From: Bin127 sp965203505
Lineage (GTDB): Bacteria > Chloroflexota > Dehalococcoidia > Lucifugimonadales > Lucifugimonadaceae
DNA length: 64,000 nucleotides
NCBI GenBank assembly: GCA_965203505.1
Contig: OZ241880.1
Location: 1,736,001-1,800,000, forward strand
Reading direction: 5' to 3'
Shown here: one piece after another, positions 35,976 to 44,617 of the stretch
How the letters are laid out: each line of letters starts with the position of its first letter
Numbering within the stretch: the stretch's first letter is position 1
The notes under the pieces: generated by a model
Told to the model about the DNA's origin: nothing
The model's database searches: none
The model's input: the letters and a program-made list of their open reading frames with translations, nothing else
Program-made: the position numbers and the translations under genes

Positions 35976-36663
35976 CCCCGACTTGACCACATCACCACAC
36001 ATCTTCAACCCGTCGCCACGAACAATCGTGATGGTCCGCCACGGCGAAACCGAGGGCAACATCGATGACAAAGCGCAGGGACACTTCGACGCGCAACTCA
36101 CAGAACGAGGCCGACTGCAAGCCCAAGCGGTGGCGAAACGGTTAGCCGATGTCAAGTTCGACGCCGTCTATTCAAGCGATCTTCGGCGTGCCATGGACAC
36201 GGCGAAATCCATCACTGCCAACAACCCCGATCTCGAGATTCAACCCCGCCCGGAACTGCGGGAATACCATTTCGGCGATTTCGAAGACTTTTTGTGGGAA
36301 GATATCGCAGGTGCTATCCCCGCGGTTTATCAGCGATGGAAAAACCTCGATACGAGGGTAACGCTCGAATTCCCTGGCGGCGAATCGATGGGTAAGGCGT
36401 GGCAAAGAGTAGGCGATTTCGCATACGAGATGCTCAGAAAACACCGTCAAGGCAGCGAAACCATACTGGTAGTCGGCCACGGAGGTTCCTTGCAAGCTCT
36501 CTTGGGCCAGTTGTTGAACCTCCGCATTAGAGACCAATGGGACTTCGTCTTCACCAATACCGGCGTCACGATCCTAGATGAACACCTCTACACACCAAAC
36601 GGCTGGCGCATGAAAACCTTCAACGACACCAGCCATCTAAACGGCATCGGCTTCACGAAGTAG
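35968..36663 (+). CDS. Histidine phosphatase, copy 3
   Basis: 231 residues from the ATG at 35968, overlapping the end of copy 2 by 8 bases. MVRHGETEGNIDDKAQGHFDAQLTERG, VYSSDLRRAMDTAKSI, PELREYHFGDFED and VVGHGGSLQALLGQLL show an intact phosphatase. The N-terminal leader (MDDPDLTTSPHIFNPSPR) differs from copy 2, so the duplication is not recent. The gene ends the operon and is convergent with the nuclease gene. Confidence 0.87.
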   Translation: MDDPDLTTSPHIFNPSPRTIVMVRHGETEGNIDDKAQGHFDAQLTERGRLQAQAVAKRLADVKFDAVYSSDLRRAMDTAKSITANNPDLEIQPRPELREYHFGDFEDFLWEDIAGAIPAVYQRWKNLDTRVTLEFPGGESMGKAWQRVGDFAYEMLRKHRQGSETILVVGHGGSLQALLGQLLNLRIRDQWDFVFTNTGVTILDEHLYTPNGWRMKTFNDTSHLNGIGFTK

Positions 36664-36670
36664 CCAAAAC

Positions 36671-37861
36671 CTACTTCTCGCAAACGACCCCGTCACCGTC
36701 ACCATCACCTGCGCTCGGGACTTGCCAAGCAGGAAAACCGCGCCCATCTCCACTATCGCCTTTTACGCGCTCCAAACCAGCTTCCACTGCGTCGTCGCAA
36801 CTAGGATAGATTTCACCAGTTTCGGTAGTAACAACTGCGGCAGTGGGAGTCGGTTCAGGTGTATCTTCGACCTTTGGTGAAGTGGAAGATGATCGGCTTT
36901 CCTCGCAGACGTATCCATCGCCGTCGCCATCTCGTTCGCCAGTTACGATTTCAGCGGGGAATCCCCAACCAGGGCCTTCCGTACCAGGTTCTCTTTCTAA
37001 CCCTGCTGCTTCAGCCTCCTCGCAGGTTTCGTAAGTCGCGCCAATCTCGTCGCTGTCGGTGGAAACCGCTGCTGTTGCAGTAGGCGATGGGGCAGTATCG
37101 CCAACAGGGGTAACCGTTGGCTCTTGGCTTGTCGTTGGTTCTGATGTGGGCTCGGGCGTTGCCGTTGGATGTTCAGTCGCGGTTGCTGTCGCCTCGATTT
37201 CCGGCCCTTCGATTCGTCCTATCTCAACCAACCGATCGCAGTTCTCGCGATGATCCTCAAAATCCCTAGTCCCGCCCTCGTACGGAACCGCCAATCCCTC
37301 ATCCAACATGAACTCCGACAGCATCACGCCCTCTGGTGACCGAATATCACCCAGTATCCTGCTGAACCCGCCATCTTCAAACTCGGTCAACAAAACATAC
37401 TGCCCATCAGACGAAACAAAGTCGATTGCACGCTTCTTCGACCAGTCACCACAAGCTTTTTCGAAACCGTCAGTTGTGCGCGTCTCTGGCGTGTCAATTC
37501 CAAAAATCCTCACCGTTTGAACCTTCAAACCTTCAACTTGGACTTCATCAATCTCGACCTCTAATGTGTCGCCGTCCATCACCCTGAGAATTCCAACTGA
37601 ATACTCCCCTTCGACGACAGTTGACTCTTGAGTAGGTTCGGGCGTATATGTAGGCGATGGTAGTGGCGTCGGGGTGGGGAATACTAATATGGCGCGCGGC
37701 GTAGGGGTTGGAGTCGGGCGCACGGGCGAAGGTGGTGGTGAAGGTTGTTGCGTCGCCGTGGGTTGTGACGTTGGGGTAGGGGCCTCAGATTGCGTACAAG
37801 CCACCAACAATATGGCACACCCGATGCTTGCCAAGACTGAAATCAGTGACTTTTTGATCAT
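36671..37861 (-). CDS. Thermonuclease-like lipoprotein with two Excalibur domains
   Basis: 396 residues. Lipoprotein signal with box LLVAC (C22), a Pro/Thr-rich linker (24-80), then a staphylococcal-nuclease domain (about 85-215): GILRVMDGDTLEVEI, VRIFGIDTPETRT, GFSRILGDI. Two Excalibur calcium-binding modules follow, separated by a further Thr/Pro linker, each ending in a D-x-D-x-D-G loop and a cysteine (DGDGDGYVCEE and DGDGDGVVCEK). The protein is expected to be anchored outside the membrane and could degrade extracellular DNA. Family members with one Excalibur domain are common; two separated ones are less usual. Confidence 0.88.
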   Translation of the reverse strand: MIKKSLISVLASIGCAILLVACTQSEAPTPTSQPTATQQPSPPPSPVRPTPTPTPRAILVFPTPTPLPSPTYTPEPTQESTVVEGEYSVGILRVMDGDTLEVEIDEVQVEGLKVQTVRIFGIDTPETRTTDGFEKACGDWSKKRAIDFVSSDGQYVLLTEFEDGGFSRILGDIRSPEGVMLSEFMLDEGLAVPYEGGTRDFEDHRENCDRLVEIGRIEGPEIEATATATEHPTATPEPTSEPTTSQEPTVTPVGDTAPSPTATAAVSTDSDEIGATYETCEEAEAAGLEREPGTEGPGWGFPAEIVTGERDGDGDGYVCEESRSSSTSPKVEDTPEPTPTAAVVTTETGEIYPSCDDAVEAGLERVKGDSGDGRGFPAWQVPSAGDGDGDGVVCEK

Positions 37862-37963
37862 GGGAGTTGATCTTAAATCACAACATGATTGAGGTACAGA
37901 CGATATTTCGTAGAGGGTAGGTATCTTTCGTTGGGAGTTTATCTCCCGATCAGTTCGCCGTCA

Positions 37964-39064
37964 CTACATCGTCAGCGCAACACGATTCGCCGTCGTCCCG
38001 CCTTCACGCCCCTGCCACTCGGCGAAATCGAACGCCTCATTGATCTGCTCCAACGGGAATTTGTGCGAAATGACATCGGCGACTGGCATCCGATCCTGCA
38101 CTCGCACCAAGAACTGCAACGCCGCCTCGACGATCCAAGGATCATAATGAACTGTGCCCAACCACTGCGTTTGGTTGCCGATGATCTTTGATGCCGGAAA
38201 CTCGATATTGCCTTCGCCGATGTTGCCGATATCGATGAATTTGCCGTTCACTCTCACCATGTCGAGGCCTTCAAGGGTCGCCGAGGCTATGCCCACTACT
38301 TCAACAACAACGTCGGCACCAAATCCATCAGTCAGTTCCCTAACGCGTTCGATCCGCGCTTCAGGAGTCGGGTAGTCGACAATTGACACCGTATCGGTCG
38401 CACCACACTGCATCGCCAAGTCAAGCCGAGGTTGCTGTCCATCAATCACGATGACCTTGGAAGCACCCTTTTCCGATGCGATCGCCGTCGCGTAGATACC
38501 CAATCCACCTGCACCCTGAATCACAACCTTGTCACCGAAGTCCATCTTCGCCCGCTCCAAACCGAAAAGAACCTGTGACAACGCACAGTTTACGGGCGGG
38601 ACTGCGTCACTCGGCAACTCGTCCGGCACCTTGAACGCGTAGTGTCCCTGAGGCAGATAGTAGTAGTCCGCGTAACCGCCGTCGCAGTAGGGATATGAAC
38701 CGAGATCCTTCTGCCTAGAACGATGCGGGCAGGAGTGATGTTCCCCCCGAATGCACCAGTAACAGCGATTGCAAGGGTTGAAGAACGGAAACGCGACACG
38801 ATCTCCTTCCTTCAACGGTCGTCGCAGCGAATCGGTCTCTACTCCCTCACCTAGCGAGTGAACCACACCTGTGAACTCGTGACCAACAATGCGGTTCGAA
38901 TGCGTCGACATATCCCCGCGCCAGATGTGCAGGTCGGAACCACAGATGACACCATGCGTGTTCTTTATGAGCATCCCACCTGGTTCCACTTCGGGTGTTG
39001 GATACTCTCCGATCTCAAACGGCACACCGGGTGCCTCGAATATGGTCACTTTTCCGATGGGCAT
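37964..39064 (-). CDS. Zinc-dependent alcohol dehydrogenase, tandem copy 1
   Basis: 366 residues from the ATG at 39064 with AAGAGGCG upstream. MDR-family motifs: GVICGSDLHIWRG (catalytic zinc), GHEFTGVVHSLGEG, structural-zinc cysteines in CNRCYWCIRGEHHSC, and GAGGLGIYATAIA in the Rossmann fold. The C terminus reads QGREGGTTANRVALTM. It is the last of three tandem paralogues that share this ending. Substrate unknown; threonine or sugar-alcohol type dehydrogenases are nearest by motif. Confidence 0.9.
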   Translation of the reverse strand: MPIGKVTIFEAPGVPFEIGEYPTPEVEPGGMLIKNTHGVICGSDLHIWRGDMSTHSNRIVGHEFTGVVHSLGEGVETDSLRRPLKEGDRVAFPFFNPCNRCYWCIRGEHHSCPHRSRQKDLGSYPYCDGGYADYYYLPQGHYAFKVPDELPSDAVPPVNCALSQVLFGLERAKMDFGDKVVIQGAGGLGIYATAIASEKGASKVIVIDGQQPRLDLAMQCGATDTVSIVDYPTPEARIERVRELTDGFGADVVVEVVGIASATLEGLDMVRVNGKFIDIGNIGEGNIEFPASKIIGNQTQWLGTVHYDPWIVEAALQFLVRVQDRMPVADVISHKFPLEQINEAFDFAEWQGREGGTTANRVALTM

Positions 39065-39108
39065 GTGTCGCCTCTTTCTCGACTTCGGGCCAGATTTCAG
39101 TTCTGTCA

Positions 39109-40218
39109 CTACATAGTCAACGCCACTCGGCTCGCAGCCGTACCGCCTTCTCGTCCGTGCCACTCCGCAAAATCGAACGCCTCATTGATCTGTTCCAACG
39201 GAAACTTGTGCGACACAACATTCCCAACAGGCATCCGATCCTGCACTCGCACTAGAAACTGCAACGCCGCTTCGATGATCCAAGGGTTGTAGTGCACCGT
39301 ACCGAGCCACTGCGTCTGGTTAGAGATCACCTTCACCGCCGGTATCTCGATGCTACCGCCGGCAATGTTCCCGATATCGATGTACTTGCCATTGAAACGC
39401 ACCATGTCCAACCCTTCCAAAGCCGCCGCTGCGATCCCCACGACTTCCACCACCACGTCCGCACCCACTCCGTGCGTCAATTCCATGACGCGCTCAACGC
39501 GAGATTCAGGCATCGGATAGTCAAGCAACGAGATCGTATCCGTCGCACCGCATTGAACCGCCATATCCAATCGCGGCTTCTGACCATCAATAACGATCAC
39601 CTGCGATGCACCTTTCTCGGACGCGATCGCAGTAGCAAACACCCCTAATCCACCCGCTCCTTGAATCACCACCACATCTCCGAAGTCCATTTGCGCTCGT
39701 TCCAAGCCGAATAACACCTGCGACAACGCGCAGTTGACAGGGGGCACCGCATCCGTCGGCAACTCGTCCGGTACCTTGAAGACGTAATGCCCCGGCGGCA
39801 GGTAGTAGTAGTCACCCATGCCCACGTTGCAATACGGATGCTCCTCCAACGTGTACCACCGCCCACGATGGGGGCAGGCGTGATGCTCGCTTCGAATGCA
39901 CCAATAGCACCGGTTGCAAGGATGAAAGAACGGGAACGCTACGCGCTCTCCCTCACTCAGGGGACGACGCAACGAATCCGTCTCGACCCCCTTACCAAGA
40001 GAGTGAACGACGCCGGTGAATTCGTGACCCGTCAACCGCTTGACTGGAGGTGGGGGATTGTCGTCGTCGCCTCTCCAACCATGCAGGTCCGATCCACAGA
40101 TCACCGCGTGCGTGTTCTTGATTAGAACGCCGCCCGGTTCGATCTCGGGAGTCGGCAACTCCATGATCTCGAACGGCACGCCTGCCGCGGTGTACAGGGC
40201 GACTCTTCCTGTAGGCAT
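39109..40218 (-). CDS. Zinc-dependent alcohol dehydrogenase, tandem copy 2
   Basis: 369 residues, starting MPTGRVALYTAAGVPFEI. The catalytic and structural zinc ligands are intact (AVICGSDLHGWRG; CNRCYWCIRSEHHAC), as is the Rossmann motif GAGGLGVFATAIA. It aligns along its whole length with the flanking copies, ending GREGGTAASRVALTM. The gap to copy 1 is 44 bases. The DDDNPPPPVKR insert near the zinc site differs among copies and may set substrate choice. Confidence 0.9.
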   Translation of the reverse strand: MPTGRVALYTAAGVPFEIMELPTPEIEPGGVLIKNTHAVICGSDLHGWRGDDDNPPPPVKRLTGHEFTGVVHSLGKGVETDSLRRPLSEGERVAFPFFHPCNRCYWCIRSEHHACPHRGRWYTLEEHPYCNVGMGDYYYLPPGHYVFKVPDELPTDAVPPVNCALSQVLFGLERAQMDFGDVVVIQGAGGLGVFATAIASEKGASQVIVIDGQKPRLDMAVQCGATDTISLLDYPMPESRVERVMELTHGVGADVVVEVVGIAAAALEGLDMVRFNGKYIDIGNIAGGSIEIPAVKVISNQTQWLGTVHYNPWIIEAALQFLVRVQDRMPVGNVVSHKFPLEQINEAFDFAEWHGREGGTAASRVALTM

Positions 40219-40263
40219 AGGTCAACCCTTGCTCGCATCGAATTCGCTAAAGGGTAGACCAGT

Positions 40264-41379
40264 TCACATAGTCAAAGCGACGCGGTTAGCCGTAGATCCA
40301 CCTTCACGACCATGCCACTCGGCGAACTCGAACGCTTCGTTGATCTGTTCCAAAGGGAATTTGTGCGATATCACGTTCGCTATCGGCATCCGGTCTTTGG
40401 CACGAACCAAGAACTGCAAGGCAGCTTCGACGATCCACGGGTTGTAATGCATCAATCCTTGCCATTGCGTCTGGTTGTTGATGATCTTCCGCGCGGCGAA
40501 CTCGATACTGCCACCGCTGATGTTGCCGATGTCCACGTACTTGCCGTTGAACCGCACCATGTCCAAACCTTCTAGCGTCGCAGCAGCAACACCCACAACC
40601 TCAACCACGATATCGGCACCAACGCCGTGTGTCAGCTCTCGAACCCGCTCAACCCTCGAATCTGCAGTGGGGTAGTCCACCATGGAAACGGTGTGCGTGG
40701 CACCGCACTCCATCGCCAAGTCCAAACGCGGCTGCTGACCGTCAATAACGATTACCTTTGACGCACCTTTCTCGGCCGCAACCGCAGTCGCGAAAATCCC
40801 CAACCCGCCGGCTCCTTGGATCACGACAGTGTCGCCGAAATCCATCTTTGCGCGCTCCAACCCAAACAAGACCTGTGACAGAGCACAGTTCACTGGCGGC
40901 ACAGCGTCGGTCGGCAACTCGTCCGGCACCTTGAACGCATAGTGGCCGGGTGGCAGGTAGTAGTAGTCAGCCATCCCGCCATCGCAGTACGGATAGGCAT
41001 CCAGCCCCTGATGATTCGCTCGGCCACGATGCGGACACGCGTGATGCTCGCCACGGATGCACCAGTAGCAACGATTGCACGGGTTGAAGAACGGGAAAGC
41101 GATCCTGTCACCTTCCTTCAAGGGCCTGCGCAACGAGTCCGTATCAACACCTTTACTCAGAGAATGGACTACACCAGTGAACTCGTGCCCAGTCAACCTG
41201 CGCTTTGGCGGTGGTATTACGTCGCCATCGCCACGCCACCCATGCAGATCGGAACCGCAAATGACCGCATGGGTGTTCTTGACCAACACGCCGCCAGGCT
41301 CAACCTCGGGTGTCGGCAACTCCTCAATCTCGAACGGCACGCCCGGAGCGGTGAAAACAGAGACTTTTCCGATAGGCAT
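40264..41379 (-). CDS. Zinc-dependent alcohol dehydrogenase, tandem copy 3
   Basis: 371 residues, starting MPIGKVSVFTAPGVPFEI. Zinc sites (AVICGSDLHGWRG; CNRCYWCIRGEHHAC) and GAGGLGIFATAVA are intact. It is the first gene of the tandem triplet on the minus strand and is divergent from a malate/L-lactate-type dehydrogenase across 279 bases. The shared framework with variable loops suggests diversification after duplication. Confidence 0.9.
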   Translation of the reverse strand: MPIGKVSVFTAPGVPFEIEELPTPEVEPGGVLVKNTHAVICGSDLHGWRGDGDVIPPPKRRLTGHEFTGVVHSLSKGVDTDSLRRPLKEGDRIAFPFFNPCNRCYWCIRGEHHACPHRGRANHQGLDAYPYCDGGMADYYYLPPGHYAFKVPDELPTDAVPPVNCALSQVLFGLERAKMDFGDTVVIQGAGGLGIFATAVAAEKGASKVIVIDGQQPRLDLAMECGATHTVSMVDYPTADSRVERVRELTHGVGADIVVEVVGVAAATLEGLDMVRFNGKYVDIGNISGGSIEFAARKIINNQTQWQGLMHYNPWIVEAALQFLVRAKDRMPIANVISHKFPLEQINEAFEFAEWHGREGGSTANRVALTM

Positions 41380-41450
41380 ATCTGACCTCTTCTCGATGAT
41401 CGCGGCGACGACGTCCTCCCTATTGATTCAAAGGGGACATCCAATCCCTC

Positions 41451-41477
41451 CCCCCTTTTCGCCGGGCGAAAAGGGGG
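41451..41477. repeat. Perfect 13 bp hairpin in divergent promoter region
   Basis: CCCCCTTTTCGCC (41451-41463) and its exact complement (41465-41477) separated by one base. It lies between divergent genes, so it is not a terminator. Similar CCCCTTTCGC hairpins occur near 53718 and 59030, so it is treated as a dispersed repeat element. Confidence 0.6.
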
Positions 41478-41658
41478 AATACAAGGGGTCTATAAGAACG
41501 CTCGCCTCGTTGCACGCGAATATATCGCATCAAGTTCGATTTTGGACACCGCGCTTGTATACTTTCGACTCGATTAAATTGAGGTGCGGCGCAACGAGAT
41601 GAAACTCGGTCGATCGACCGGCGTCCCCGACGAACCCTGAAACGAAAGGCAGATCCGG

Positions 41659-42735
41659 TTGCTCGAACGATTTCACGTCCCACACGACATCGCGGTGCAT
41701 GTCCAGATCGAAGACATGCGCGCGACTGTCGAAGACATCTTCCGAAAGATGGGTATGCCTGAGGATGATGCGGTCCAGTCGGCCGATGTCCTCGTTTACG
41801 CCGACGCACGGGGCATCGAGTCCCACGGCGTCTCCAACATGCTCCGCGCTTACGTAGCTTCCTTTGGCGAAGGCGGCATCAACCCGACACCGGAGCCCAA
41901 AGTCATCCGCGAACTACCCGCCGCAGCCACCATCGACTGCGATGAAGGTCACGGTCTAGCCGTAGGCCCCATGGCCATGCGCATGGCCATGGACAGGGCA
42001 GAGGTCTACGGCATCGGCACCATCACAGCCATCAATGGTCGACATTTTGGTGCCTGCGCCTACCACGCCGCCATGGCCCTTGAACGCGACATGATCGGAT
42101 TGGCCATGACCACCGGCGGCGTTAATGTCGCACCAGTACACGGCGCTGAACGTCTAGTCGGCTTAAACCCCCTAGGCATCGCCGCGCCGACCCGTGACGA
42201 ACCTCCGTTTATATTCGACGCATCAATGAGCAGCGTAGCCGGAAACAAAATCGTCCTCGCCAAGCGCATCGGAGTCCCGGTTCTGCCCGGATGGGTCGCA
42301 GAATCCGACGGTACCCCGGTAATGGAGGAAAGCGAGGTCCCAGAGGACTTCATCATGCTGCCAGCAGGAGCAACCCGCGAACTCGGCGCTCACAAGGGCT
42401 ACTCGATGGCGGTGATGATCGAGATCCTCGCAGGCATCCTCGGAGGAAACGGTGGTGGACCCAATCGACGCCGAGGCGCATCTCACCACTTCATCGCCTA
42501 CAACCTCGAAGCCTTCACCGACATCGAAGACTTTAAGACCGACATGGACGAATACATGCGGGCCCTCGCAAACAGCAAGACCGCGCCCGGCCAAGACCGC
42601 GTCGTCTACGCCGGACTCCCCGAACACGAAGAAGAGATCGAACGCCAAGAGCACGGCATCCCATACCATCCAGAAGTAATCGACTGGTTCCGAAGCATCA
42701 CCGCCGAACTCGAAATCCCCTGGAGGCTAACCTGA
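41659..42735 (+). CDS. Malate/L-lactate-type dehydrogenase (Ldh/MDH type 2 family)
   Basis: 358 residues from a TTG with AAAGG about ten bases upstream. The family signature RGIESHGVSN (R51, H56), the TIDCDEGHGLAVGPMAM segment, INGRHFGACAYHA (H129) and LGIAAPTRDEPPFIFDAS are present, as is the GAHKGYSMAVMIEIL stretch. These enzymes reduce 2-oxo acids, or oxidise 2-hydroxy acids, with NAD(P); known members use malate, L-sulfolactate, ureidoglycolate and 2,3-diketogulonate. The neighbouring aldolases could supply a 2-oxo acid substrate, but this is inference. Confidence 0.88.
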   Translation: MLERFHVPHDIAVHVQIEDMRATVEDIFRKMGMPEDDAVQSADVLVYADARGIESHGVSNMLRAYVASFGEGGINPTPEPKVIRELPAAATIDCDEGHGLAVGPMAMRMAMDRAEVYGIGTITAINGRHFGACAYHAAMALERDMIGLAMTTGGVNVAPVHGAERLVGLNPLGIAAPTRDEPPFIFDASMSSVAGNKIVLAKRIGVPVLPGWVAESDGTPVMEESEVPEDFIMLPAGATRELGAHKGYSMAVMIEILAGILGGNGGGPNRRRGASHHFIAYNLEAFTDIEDFKTDMDEYMRALANSKTAPGQDRVVYAGLPEHEEEIERQEHGIPYHPEVIDWFRSITAELEIPWRLT

Positions 42736-42770
42736 AAAACTAAGGTTTCCCCGCTCGGAACGCTTCCGTC

Positions 42771-42790
42771 ATTCCGGCGAAAGCCGGAAT
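42771..42790. repeat. ATTCCGGC-GAAA-GCCGGAAT hairpin, copy 1
   Basis: Perfect 8 bp stem with a GAAA tetraloop, embedded in GTC...CCAG. An identical core occurs at 53830-53849. It lies between two genes of the same strand and may be an mRNA-stabilising or REP-like element. Confidence 0.75.
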
Positions 42791-42865
42791 CCAGGGGAGC
42801 GGGGTGAGCGAGGGCATACCCCGCACAACAAATCACCTGTCAAAAACCAACAAGGAAACACCCAA

Positions 42866-43753
42866 ATGGGCATCAACAAATGCATCGATCTGCTTAAAGA
42901 AGGACAACCCTTCTACGCAACTCACACCCCCGATCTCTCATACGACGCCGGTGTGGAGTTGGCTCAGACTTGGGCCGACATGATCCTCATCGACTTCGAG
43001 CATCGCCACTTCGACGTTGGAGGTCTCGGCGAGTTCATGAAAGGCTTGAAAGCCGGTGGCCCGACACCCAGCGGTCACCTCACACCAACCGTCGTCACCA
43101 CGCTTCCGCACAACGCAATCTCCGTCGAAGAAGTCCGAGCGAACGCATGGCAGATGCGACACGCTCTCACGACCGGCGTCCACGGCCTCCTTCACACCCA
43201 CGCCCGCGATCCCGAAGCCGTCAAGTGGTTCGTCGCCGCATGTAGATACCCATTCCAGACACTCGCCCGCGACGCCATCCCCGAAGGCCTGCGCGGAGGC
43301 GGAGGGCAGGGCATTCCCGCTGAGATTTGGGGACTTTCCCCACGCGAATACGTTGAGGTCGCAGACCCGTGGCCGCTCAACCCCAACGGCGAACTGCTCC
43401 TCGGACTGAAAATCGAAGACCGCCACAGTCTCCCCAATGCCGACGAGATCGCAGCGGTACCAGGAATCGGCTTCGCAGAATGGGGCCCCGGTGACATGGG
43501 AATGTCTCACGGCAACCCCGATGCCCACGACCCGCCGTACCCCGACTATATGGATCACGCCCGCGAAACGGTTAAAGCTGGTCTCGATAAAGCAGGAGTA
43601 GGTTTCTACTCAAGCTGGGCCGACGACAATATGACGCAGGAAGAGCGCATCGACCACCTCATCGACAACGTAGGCGTCAAGATGATGGGCGCACCCAACA
43701 AAGAATGGGCCGACTACGGCCGAGCGAAAACCGGACGGACGATGCCAGTCTAG
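42866..43753 (+). CDS. HpcH/HpaI-superfamily aldolase, MGINKC-type, copy 1
   Basis: 295 residues, longer than standard HpcH/HpaI aldolases. MILIDFEHRHFDVGGL holds the expected acidic residues, then MRHALTTGVHGLLHTHARDPEAVKWFV and LLGLKIEDRHSLPNADEI with the second acidic cluster. GFAEWGPGDMGMSHG is the typical sulphate/phosphate-loop equivalent. ATG with AAGGAAA upstream. A second copy lies 0.9 kb downstream; the pair flank a toxin-antitoxin module. Substrate unknown. Confidence 0.85.
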   Translation: MGINKCIDLLKEGQPFYATHTPDLSYDAGVELAQTWADMILIDFEHRHFDVGGLGEFMKGLKAGGPTPSGHLTPTVVTTLPHNAISVEEVRANAWQMRHALTTGVHGLLHTHARDPEAVKWFVAACRYPFQTLARDAIPEGLRGGGGQGIPAEIWGLSPREYVEVADPWPLNPNGELLLGLKIEDRHSLPNADEIAAVPGIGFAEWGPGDMGMSHGNPDAHDPPYPDYMDHARETVKAGLDKAGVGFYSSWADDNMTQEERIDHLIDNVGVKMMGAPNKEWADYGRAKTGRTMPV

Positions 43754-43772
43754 TTGACCATTCGCGGAGCCT

Positions 43773-43806
43773 CCCGCCCTTCTTGGTTGATATCAAGAGG
43801 GGCGGG
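43773..43806 (+). terminator. Putative terminator after the aldolase
   Basis: A 13 bp stem with one G-U pair (CCCGCCCTTCTTG at 43773-43785 against CAAGAGGGGCGGG at 43794-43806) and an 8-base loop, 19 bases past the aldolase stop. There is no strong T-run, so termination is likely but not certain. Confidence 0.5.
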
Positions 43807-43971
43807 TGTGCAACGGACGCATGGGCTTATCGAGCCCCGAACGCAGGCAGGGGGAACCAAGGTTCGTATACTAGCCAAAAGACGACATCAAAGTTCTTTC
43901 GAATTGCCCCACGTCGCTATGACGCAATCAAACTCATACACGAACTGGGCTTTGTGAGAAGGAGAGTTATC

Positions 43972-44151
43972 GTGGACAAAGTCGACGGTGCAAGCAAAGT
44001 CACGATTGAGCACTCTGACGATGCTGAGTCAGATTTGGAGTTACGAGAGACTGTTTCTGCGGAATTGAGCGCATCCGTTAACGAAGTTGAGAACGGTGGC
44101 GCTACGCGGAGCCTCGATGAGGTCGCGCAACAACTGGGTTTATCTTCGTGA
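43972..44151 (+). CDS. Small antitoxin-like protein paired with RelE-type toxin
   Basis: 59 residues from the GTG at 43972, which has AAGGAGAG five bases upstream; longer open frames in this phase are not supported. The product is acidic, with repeated Glu/Asp and a C-terminal EVAQQLGLSS, and overlaps the next gene by 4 bases (GTGA). The size, charge and coupling are as expected for the antitoxin of a RelE/ParE system, though no DNA-binding family is recognised. Confidence 0.68.
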   Translation: MDKVDGASKVTIEHSDDAESDLELRETVSAELSASVNEVENGGATRSLDEVAQQLGLSS

Positions 44152-44411
44152 ATTACCGCGTCGAGTTGACGCCCACTGCAGAAAAGGACCTTTCTCGTCT
44201 AACTAAACAACAAGCGCAACTCGCAGTTAACCGATTGCGCCGTTTGGGTCAAAACGCTGAAACGATAAACCATCGGGCACTCGCAGGTCAGATGCGTGGC
44301 GTTTTCCGTTTCAGGATTGGTGACTACCGAGCGTTGTACACGCTTGACCATGCTAACGCTAGAGTGATCGTGCACATCGTTCGCCACCGACGCGATGTTT
44401 ACCGCGTCTAG
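44148..44411 (+). CDS. RelE/ParE-family toxin
   Basis: 87 residues from GTG. YRVELTPTAEKDLSRLTKQQ, LAGQMRGVFRFRIGDYRALYTLD and VIVHIVRHRRDVYRV is the complete RelE/ParE toxin pattern. RelE types cleave mRNA on the ribosome, ParE types act on gyrase; the sequence fits RelE better, with Arg and Tyr near the C terminus. It is coupled to the upstream small acidic gene. Confidence 0.88.
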   Translation: MNYRVELTPTAEKDLSRLTKQQAQLAVNRLRRLGQNAETINHRALAGQMRGVFRFRIGDYRALYTLDHANARVIVHIVRHRRDVYRV

Positions 44412-44617
44412 CGCCGGTTTCCTGCTACTGCCGCGTCCGCAGTGACGACGGTCGTTCTCAACCTCATTGGGAAATGCCTTCAACTTGCCGAAATATCGGT
44501 ATCTATTTGACGCGGCATTGTTCGAGCCGCAACATCCCCTACCGACGCGTAAACCGTTAAAGTATGAAAACGCGCCACGAAGCGCGCCGCAATATCCGAA
44601 CCGAAGGAACCAAAACC

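Noticed and set aside
43705..43971. N-terminal extension of the 59-residue antitoxin
   Set aside because: The extension overlaps the aldolase end and the stem-loop after it, and a strong AAGGAGAG precedes the GTG at 43972.
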